Shown here one piece after another: positions 34,185-41,500 of a stretch of DNA of 48,503 bases. The translations under genes were made by a program, and so were the position numbers. This stretch comes from an uncultured Chthonomonas sp. Lineage in GTDB: Bacteria; Armatimonadota; Chthonomonadetes; Chthonomonadales; CAJBBX01. The stretch is taken from the NCBI GenBank assembly GCA_903885605.1, contig CAISJD010000081.1, forward strand, positions 1 to 48,503. Reading direction: 5' to 3'. The notes beneath the pieces are model-generated. The model saw only the letters and a list, made by a program, of their open reading frames with translations. It searched no databases and had not been told where the DNA came from. Each line of letters starts with the position of its first letter. Position 1 is the stretch's first letter.

Positions 34185-36701
34185 CTATCCCTTCCGCCCG
34201 GGCGGCTGAAGCGCCAGCTCGCCCGGCAACGTGATGGTAATCTCGGTGGGTTGGGCCGTGTGGGTCACGCGGACCGAGCCGCCGTGGGCCTCCACGATCT
34301 GCCGCACCACGAAGAGCCCCAGGCCCTGCCCCGCCACGTTGCGCTCCAGCGCGTTGCGGCCCCGGGCGCCCTCCTGGAAGATGCGCTCGTCGGCGCCGGA
34401 TGGGATTCCCGTGCCCCGATCGCGGAAGGTTATCACATAATCGCCCCCGCGCCGGTCACCGGCGATCTCGACGTAGAACGCATCGGGATCGCTGAACGCA
34501 TACTTGATGGAGTTCGACAGGAGGTTGAACATCACCTGCTGGAACTGGCTCCGGTCGATCCAGAGGCGCGGCACGGCCTCGAAATCGTCGTACTGGATCC
34601 GGTTCTCGCTGAAGCGCTTGCCGCGCAGCAGCAGGCCCGCCTGCCGCACCGCCGCCGCGATCACCTCCGACTTCAGGAACGTGGGCTGACACTCCAGCGG
34701 CAGCGAGGCCCGCGCCGACCTCAGGACATCGGCGTTGCCCACCAGCCGCCGCATGATGTCGCACCAGGAGAGGATATCACCCAGGTAGTCGTACGGTAGC
34801 ATCTCCCGCACGCCCCTGGTATGCTGGATCAGGTCCACTGCGCCCCGGATGGAGCCCAGCGGGACCTTCAGCTCGTGGGTCAGGCGCCCCAGCGCGGCGA
34901 TGCGCCGCTCGTCGGCCAGCCGGGTCACCAGGTGCGGCACCACGGCCTGCCCGATGGCGTCCAGGATGGCCAGGTCGTCGTCGGAGTACATGGCCCAGCG
35001 GCCGTCGGCGGAGCGCTTGTTCTGGCACCGCACGACGCCCACCACCTCGCCGCCGGAGTCGAGCAGCGGAGCCACGAGGAATGAGCCCAGCTGCCGTCCC
35101 ACGGTCTCCACGCTCTTGGCCACCCGTCCCGGAGCCTCGTGGGCGTCGGCCCCCACGACGGGCTCCTCGTTGGCCCAGACGCCCCCGGTGATGCCCTCGC
35201 CCTTGGCGTAGTGCGTCTCGCCCTCGTCCACGCGCCACTGCAGGCCCGTGGTGCTGGCGGCCTCCAGCCGGTCACCCACGGAGTCGACCACGAAGATGGT
35301 GACGCCGTCGCACACGAGTAGCCGCGCCACGAGGTCGCGGACGCGGTCGAGGAACCGGCACGCATCCTTGCCCCTGCCCGCCGCCACGTTTACCGCGGCG
35401 GCAGCGTAGGCGCAGACCTGATCCATGGCGGCGTCGGCGGCGCGACCCACGAGGCTTCCAAGGGCTCCCAGGTCCCGCGCCGAGACGCCGGGGTCGGACT
35501 GCCGGTAGAAGAGGTTCGCGATGAGACGCACGTGGTCGGCGTTGCTCGGGTCTGCGATGGGAACGGAGATCAGTGAGCGCATCCCCAGAGCGTTCACAAT
35601 CTCCGGAGCGCATAGCTCGGCATCGGGCCGGCCGTAGGGCAGGCCGGGCTGCGGGCTGGTGAGGTCGAACTGGGTGGCGGCCTGCCGGTCTACGGCGATG
35701 CCGCTCAGGGCAGGGCCACACTGGAGGGTCCGGTGCTCCACCGCGCTGCAAGCGGGGCTGACGCCCACAAGTGTGCCCAGGTCGCGGCTGGGGCTGAAGG
35801 CCCAGAGCGACGCCAGGTCGGCCTGAGAGACATCGCGGAGGGCCTCCGTGATGTTTGTGTACGACTGCTCCAGATCCTCGGACGAGGCGACCGCCAGCGT
35901 CCGGGCGAAGTGCGAGACCATCTCGGGCGGGCACGCTTCAGGAGCCACCATGGCCGGGCGCACGCGGTAGGCGCCCCCCCCCGGAGGCGCCGGCCGCGGG
36001 AGCAGCTTCCGATCGGAAAGCCAGCAGGCGCTTCGGTAGGCGCTGGTCAGCGGGTCCGTGCGCGACCGGTCCTGCTCCACAACAGCCCAGACGCCGGGGG
36101 CGCCCTTGCGCCACTCGGCGATGAAGGGCTCCAGCGGCACAACGCCCTCGCCCAGCTCGGTGAAGCCCCGCGAGTATCGGTAAGCCGAACGGCCGTACTC
36201 CGGCGTCCAGTCCTTCAGATGCACCGAGGCAAGCCGCCCGACGCACTGCCGCAGGGCGAGGGCCGGGTCATCCCCGACTATATGGAGGTGCGCGCTGTCC
36301 GGGATGATGAGTAGTTCGGGATGCTCCTCCAGCAGGGCGTGGGCGGCGGACATGCGGTGGAGCGGCCGGAAGGTGATCGGATGCAGCGCCAGGCGGTGGC
36401 CCGCGGCCAGCGCGTCCTCGGCGTGTGCGGGGTTCCAGGCCTCGATATACAGGTAAGGCATCCGCACATCGCGGCAGTAGGCCGTGCGGTCGAATATGCT
36501 GCCGCCGGCCAGGCCGAGCAGGTGCAACCCGCGCTCATCCAGCAGCCTGAGCAACTCCTCGATGGGCGGCAGGGCCTGGGGCGCCTGCGAGAACTCGATG
36601 CCCCGGTAACCCAGGGCGGCGAGCGCATCCAGCACGCCGGGCAGGTCGGCGAACGTCGGGCCGAATGCGATGGTTTGGTAGCCGATCTGCACGCCGTCCA
36701 A
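34185..36701 (-). CDS. Hybrid sensor: xylose-isomerase/IolE-like TIM barrel, two GAF domains and histidine kinase
   Basis: An 838-residue protein. Residues 1-225 read as an IolE/AP-endonuclease-2-like TIM barrel: GYRGIEFSQ (Glu36), LIIPDSAHLHIVGDDP (Asp135, His138), SVHLKDW (His161), FTELGEGVVPLEPF and WAVVEQDRS (Glu209). The metal-ligand pattern of sugar-phosphate isomerases is kept. Two GAF-like domains follow (about 270-430 and 445-595). The kinase core has the phospho-acceptor His609 in LTHELKVPLG, an N-box FNLLSNSIKYAF, and G-boxes DRGTGIP and GQGLGLFVV. No transmembrane helix is evident, so sensing is cytosolic. The start is a TTG at 36701 with GGGAGG five bases before it. The fusion is highly unusual to my knowledge. 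Confidence 0.88.
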   Translation of the reverse strand: MDGVQIGYQTIAFGPTFADLPGVLDALAALGYRGIEFSQAPQALPPIEELLRLLDERGLHLLGLAGGSIFDRTAYCRDVRMPYLYIEAWNPAHAEDALAAGHRLALHPITFRPLHRMSAAHALLEEHPELLIIPDSAHLHIVGDDPALALRQCVGRLASVHLKDWTPEYGRSAYRYSRGFTELGEGVVPLEPFIAEWRKGAPGVWAVVEQDRSRTDPLTSAYRSACWLSDRKLLPRPAPPGGGAYRVRPAMVAPEACPPEMVSHFARTLAVASSEDLEQSYTNITEALRDVSQADLASLWAFSPSRDLGTLVGVSPACSAVEHRTLQCGPALSGIAVDRQAATQFDLTSPQPGLPYGRPDAELCAPEIVNALGMRSLISVPIADPSNADHVRLIANLFYRQSDPGVSARDLGALGSLVGRAADAAMDQVCAYAAAAVNVAAGRGKDACRFLDRVRDLVARLLVCDGVTIFVVDSVGDRLEAASTTGLQWRVDEGETHYAKGEGITGGVWANEEPVVGADAHEAPGRVAKSVETVGRQLGSFLVAPLLDSGGEVVGVVRCQNKRSADGRWAMYSDDDLAILDAIGQAVVPHLVTRLADERRIAALGRLTHELKVPLGSIRGAVDLIQHTRGVREMLPYDYLGDILSWCDIMRRLVGNADVLRSARASLPLECQPTFLKSEVIAAAVRQAGLLLRGKRFSENRIQYDDFEAVPRLWIDRSQFQQVMFNLLSNSIKYAFSDPDAFYVEIAGDRRGGDYVITFRDRGTGIPSGADERIFQEGARGRNALERNVAGQGLGLFVVRQIVEAHGGSVRVTHTAQPTEITITLPGELALQPPGRKG

Positions 36702-36827
36702 TCGTCCCTCCCGGCGGGCCGCCGGAACCGCAGCGAGCCACTCTCATTCTAACAGAAGCGCGCCCTGCCGCCCGCGGGTGCAGTAGAATGGACTTGCCGC
36801 TCATACAGATCCCAGCGAAAGGCCGCC

Positions 36828-38417
36828 ATGGCGAGGATACTCATTGTCGATGACGAGCCGGGCATCCGCAAGACGCTTGCGCTGTTCGTCGGGGCCGACG
36901 GCCACGATGCGCTGACCGCCGCCTCCGCCGCAGAGGCCCTTGAGGACATGGAGGCGGAGCCGGCCGATGTCGTGATCACCGACGTCATGATGCCCGGCGC
37001 CAGCGGCATCGACCTGCTCTTCCGCATACGCGGCCGGTGGCCCCATACGCAGGTCATCGTCATGACCGGCGCGCCGAGCCTGGACACCGCCCGCGAGGCC
37101 ATCCGGGCCGGCGCATTCGACTACCTGGCCAAGCCCGTGGGCAAAGACACGATCCGCCGGGTCACCATGGCGGCGACGGCGCTTCGATCCGCCATCCTCG
37201 ACAAACAGGCGCTGGAGGCCGACAATGAGCGCTACGAGGCGTACCTCGAAGAGCTGATCGATGCGCGCACAGCGCACTTGCAGCGCCGCGTCAGCCAGAT
37301 GCGGGAGCTGATGCAGTTGACGGGCGCCGTCAACGCCGGCGCCGATGAGCAGTCCGTGCTGCGCCGCATCCGGCAGGCAGTCATCAACGCCTATGGGTTT
37401 GACCGTGCCGGCCTCTGGCTGTATGACACCGCCAGCGGGCTGATCCTGGGATCCTACGGCACCGACCGGCATGGCGACATGACCGACGAGAGCCACATTC
37501 GCCTCCACGTTGACGACCCCGGCGCCGCCGGCTTCGCGCCGGTGCTCAAGGGCGAGGCTCCATACCTCTATACCACGGACATGCAGGCCGAGCACCGCCA
37601 CGCGGAGGGGCACCATATGCATGGCGTCCTCCACCACCTGGTTCTGCCCATGCGGGCCGGGTCCGACGCCGTCGGCGCCATAGCGATCGACAATGCCCTC
37701 ACCAACCGGCCCATCGGCGAGGACGAGATCGACGACCTGCTGCCCTTCGCGGCCATCGCAGCCGTGGCCATTCGCAACAGCCGTCTCAATGACGCCCTTC
37801 GGCAGGAGATCGCAGACCGGCAGGAGGCCGTGGCCGCTCTGCAGTCGCGGACGGCCGAGATGACCCTCCTCTGCGATGTTGCCAGCAGCGTGGCGGGCGC
37901 CGAGGACGAGGCGGGGTTCTACGCGGCGCTCACCGACGCGCTGTGCAAGAGCCTCCCCTGCGACAACCTCGTGTTGGCGGCATACAGCGCGGCGGCAGCG
38001 AGGCTTCGCGTGATCTATGCGTGGTCCACCACTGTCGGAGTGGCTGACCCGACGAACTGGCCCATCCTGCCCGTCGCGCCCGACGGCGGCGGCACGGCCA
38101 GTGCTGTACTGCGGAATGGCACGACGACGGTCTACTCCGACTACCTGGCCGCCCGGTCCGGCAGCACAGCCACCTACTACATCGACAAGGCCGGCGGCAT
38201 CCATGATGTAGTGCCGACGGATGCCTCCAACCTTCCCCGCTCCGCGGCCTTCGCGCCCCTGCGCGTACGCGGCGCCGTGGTCGGCCTGCTGGAGGTCTTC
38301 TCGAACCGCCTGGACGCCTATACCCCCGACCACTATCGCCTACTCGACTCGATCGCCGTCTACGCCGCCGCCGGCCTCCGCAGCCTGGGCATCCTGGATC
38401 GCGTGAGCTACGAGTAG
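36828..38417 (+). CDS. Receiver protein with coiled-coil linker and two GAF domains
   Basis: A 529-residue protein divergent from the kinase. Residues 1-120 are a receiver with Asp8-Asp9, phospho-acceptor Asp52 (DVMMPG), Thr80 and Lys102. A helical linker (about 125-165) leads to a first GAF-like domain (about 165-330), a second linker, and a second GAF-like domain (about 345-520). It ends without any kinase, cyclase, DNA-binding or phosphatase output. It may regulate the divergent kinase, or sense a ligand under phosphorylation control. A TAGAAT at 36784-36789 could be its -10. The 126-base divergent gap shows no strong -35. Confidence 0.85.
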   Translation: MARILIVDDEPGIRKTLALFVGADGHDALTAASAAEALEDMEAEPADVVITDVMMPGASGIDLLFRIRGRWPHTQVIVMTGAPSLDTAREAIRAGAFDYLAKPVGKDTIRRVTMAATALRSAILDKQALEADNERYEAYLEELIDARTAHLQRRVSQMRELMQLTGAVNAGADEQSVLRRIRQAVINAYGFDRAGLWLYDTASGLILGSYGTDRHGDMTDESHIRLHVDDPGAAGFAPVLKGEAPYLYTTDMQAEHRHAEGHHMHGVLHHLVLPMRAGSDAVGAIAIDNALTNRPIGEDEIDDLLPFAAIAAVAIRNSRLNDALRQEIADRQEAVAALQSRTAEMTLLCDVASSVAGAEDEAGFYAALTDALCKSLPCDNLVLAAYSAAAARLRVIYAWSTTVGVADPTNWPILPVAPDGGGTASAVLRNGTTTVYSDYLAARSGSTATYYIDKAGGIHDVVPTDASNLPRSAAFAPLRVRGAVVGLLEVFSNRLDAYTPDHYRLLDSIAVYAAAGLRSLGILDRVSYE

Positions 38418-38569
38418 GGGTTGAGGGCGGGGATGATCGCGGACCACACGGTGGCGCGTCATTGATTCGCACCCATCCGGTAAACTTGGCAAATGCCCCC
38501 TGTGCCGCGCCGAATAGACGTCGACATCCTCGAGGGCCTCGCACTGGTCAGTATGGAGGGCAGGGCCAC

Positions 38570-41500
38570 GTGGAGATGCCGGCCGGCGATGCCAATCTGG
38601 TTTGCACCATAGTTGCCGCGACTACCGTTTCCTATGCATCGTATGTAAATCATGTCGCGATAATCAGCAGTATATCGGTGGAGAACCGGGGCCCCGGTTC
38701 ACTGCGCGACTGCGTTGTCTCCCTCACCATGGAACCCGCGTTGGCCGAACCATGGGAGCGCCGCGCCGATGCCCTGGAGCCCGGAACGGTGACCGAGTTC
38801 GGGCCGGTGGATCTCGTGGTATCGCCGGCTGAGTTGTCACGGGCCACCGAGCGCACGCCGGCCCACCTGATCCTCACCGTCACCGTTGGTGGCAAGCCTG
38901 CTCACCAGTCTGCCCATAGGGTCGATGTCCTGGCCTTTGATGAATGGCCCGGCAGCGCCATGGTTCCTGATCTGCTTGCGGCCTTTGTTACGCCCAACCA
39001 GCCATACGTCCAGGAGCTCCTGCTCGCCGCGTCCAAGCGCCTGTCCGCGCAGGCCGGTGATGGATCCCTCAGCGGGTACCAGTCCGGCTCGCGCCGGCGC
39101 GTTGCCGATACCGTCGAGGCTATCTATCGGGCGCTCTGCGAGGCAGCAATCGGGTACTGCGTCCCTCCCGCCAGCCTCGAGGTCCACGGCCAGCGTGTGC
39201 GCCTGCCCGACGGCATCAGGGCCGGGCGTCTGGCAACCTGCCTCGACGTTGCCCTCCTGGCCGCCTCCTGTCTGGAACAGGCCGGGCTGCATGGCCTGGT
39301 CATCATGGTCGAAGGGCATGCATTCTGTGGCGCATGGCTGGATGAACGAACGTTCGGCACGAGCACCGTCGATGACGTGACCTTGCTTACGAACAGGCTT
39401 GAGGACGGCAGCGGCGAGATCGTCGTCTTTGACCCGACCTGCGCTACCCAGTCGTCCGGCACGCAGTTGCCCTTCACCGGGGCCGTGGCTGCGGCCCGGG
39501 GGCGTCTGCAGACGGCGTCCGACTTCCAGTACGCCCTTGATGTGCGGAAGGCCCGCCAGGCCGGCATTAGGCCATTGCCGAGCCAAGGGCAAGGTGCGGC
39601 GGAGCGCGAGGTCGCCGAACCGGGGCCGGAAGTCGGCAGTGGAGTGGACGCGAGTGGGTTCTCCGTCCGGGAGGCCGATCGCGACGCCTCGGGGCGTGAG
39701 GCCACACGGCTTGATGCCTGGCAGCGGCGCTTGCTTGACCTGACCTTACGCAACCGCTTGCTGAACTTCAGGCCCACAAAGAAGGCGCTACGGCTCGCAG
39801 TTGTTTCGCCGGCGAGCCTGGAGGATGCCCTTGCTGACCAGAAGGAGCTCCGATTGGCGCCGGCCCCGTCTGACTGGCAGCGCACGATCCGAAGCAGGCA
39901 GCTGGCTACGCAGCGTAACGGCGTCGATCCTGTGGCAGCCCAGCTCGCCGACGAGCTCAAGAACGGCATCCTGCCGCTTGACCTCGACCAGGCGGCCTTC
40001 GCGTCCGCCGTCACCGCCGTGTACCGCGATGCCCGCACCGGCCTTGAGGAGACCGGATCGGACATCCTGTATGTCGCCATTGGCCTCCTCCGCTGGTTTG
40101 AGGCAGATCAGAGCGAGCAGCATCGTTCAGCGCCACTGCTCCTCGTGCCGGTGCGCCTTACGAGGGCTCCGACCGGCCAGACCTTCACACTCCGGGGCGC
40201 CGACGCCGAGACGGTGGCGAATGTCACCTTGCTTGAGAAGCTCCGGCATGACTTCGGCATCTCTACCGACGGCCTTGACCCCTTACCGGCCGATGAGAGC
40301 GGCGTGCACGTGGCGGAGGTTCTTGCCCGCTTCCGGGAGGCCATCAAGGATAGGCCGCGCTGGGCTGTAGCCGAGGAGGCCTGGCTATCGACGTTCACAT
40401 TTGGTAAATTCCTTATGCTGCAGGATTTGAGGACTCGTCAGGAGGAGTTGAAACAGGCGCCGCTTGTGGCCAGCCTGATCCGAGGCGCCATGGCCTGGAG
40501 GCCTGAGGCGGACCTCCCACAGCCCCACGACCTCGACCGGACTACGGCGCCGGGCCAGATCATCTGCCCGCTGTCGGCCGATTCAAGCCAGACGGCGGCC
40601 GTCCATGCCGCTGCAGGAGGCCACACGTTCGTCCTCCACGGTCCGCCCGGCACAGGGAAGTCCCAGACCATCACCAACATGGTCGCCCACGCACTGGCTC
40701 ACCAGAAGACGGTGCTGTTCGTCGCGGAGAAGGCCGCAGCCCTGAATATGGTGTACGGCAGGCTCCAGAAGCTTGGCCTGCACCCGTTCTGCCTCGAGCT
40801 GCACTCAAGCAAGGCCGGGAAAGCTGCGGTCATTGAGCAGTTCAGGGAAGCCTTGAGCTACGCCGGCGGCGCGATGCCCGAGCAATGGCAGCTGCGAGCG
40901 AACGAACTCGCCACGGCGCGCGATCGCCTGAACGGGCATGTTGAGGCCATGCACCGGCGCCGGGCGTCGGGCCTCACCATTCACCGCGCAATCGCCCAGC
41001 TTTCGCATCTGCCCGAGCTTCGAGCGCCCATTGTTCTTGATCCCACCGCGATCGGCGCGGAGAGCCCGGAAGCGTTCTCCTTGCGGCGTACGGTGGCCGA
41101 GGATCTGGCAGGCGCCGGGGCAGCCTGTGGCGGCCCGTACGGCCACCCGTGGCGCGGATGCAGGATCAGCTCATGCCCTCCCGGTGCGAGCCGCACCGTA
41201 GGCGCTCGCATCGCGGATGTCGTCTCCGCCCTGGAGCAGGCCGTAGAGGCCACCACACCGGTCGCCTCCGCGCTGGGTGTGCAGGGCGACGGCCTCTCAC
41301 GGCAACAGCTAAACGGACTGGCGGAAGCCACAACGGCCATGCTCAATGCCGGCCATCTGCCCAAGGGCTTGCTCACCGCTACGGACTGGACTGCCCTGCA
41401 GGCTGCCGTGAAGCTATGGGTCGAGCACGGCAGAGGTCACGATGAGGTGCGGGACGCCCTGACAGCCGGGCGGTACACAGAAGCTGTGCTGGCGCTGGAC

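Noticed and set aside
38462-38569. Upstream TTG start for the giant helicase gene
   Set aside because: The extra 36 residues are Arg/Pro-rich with no ribosome-binding site, while the GTG at 38570 has a good one.
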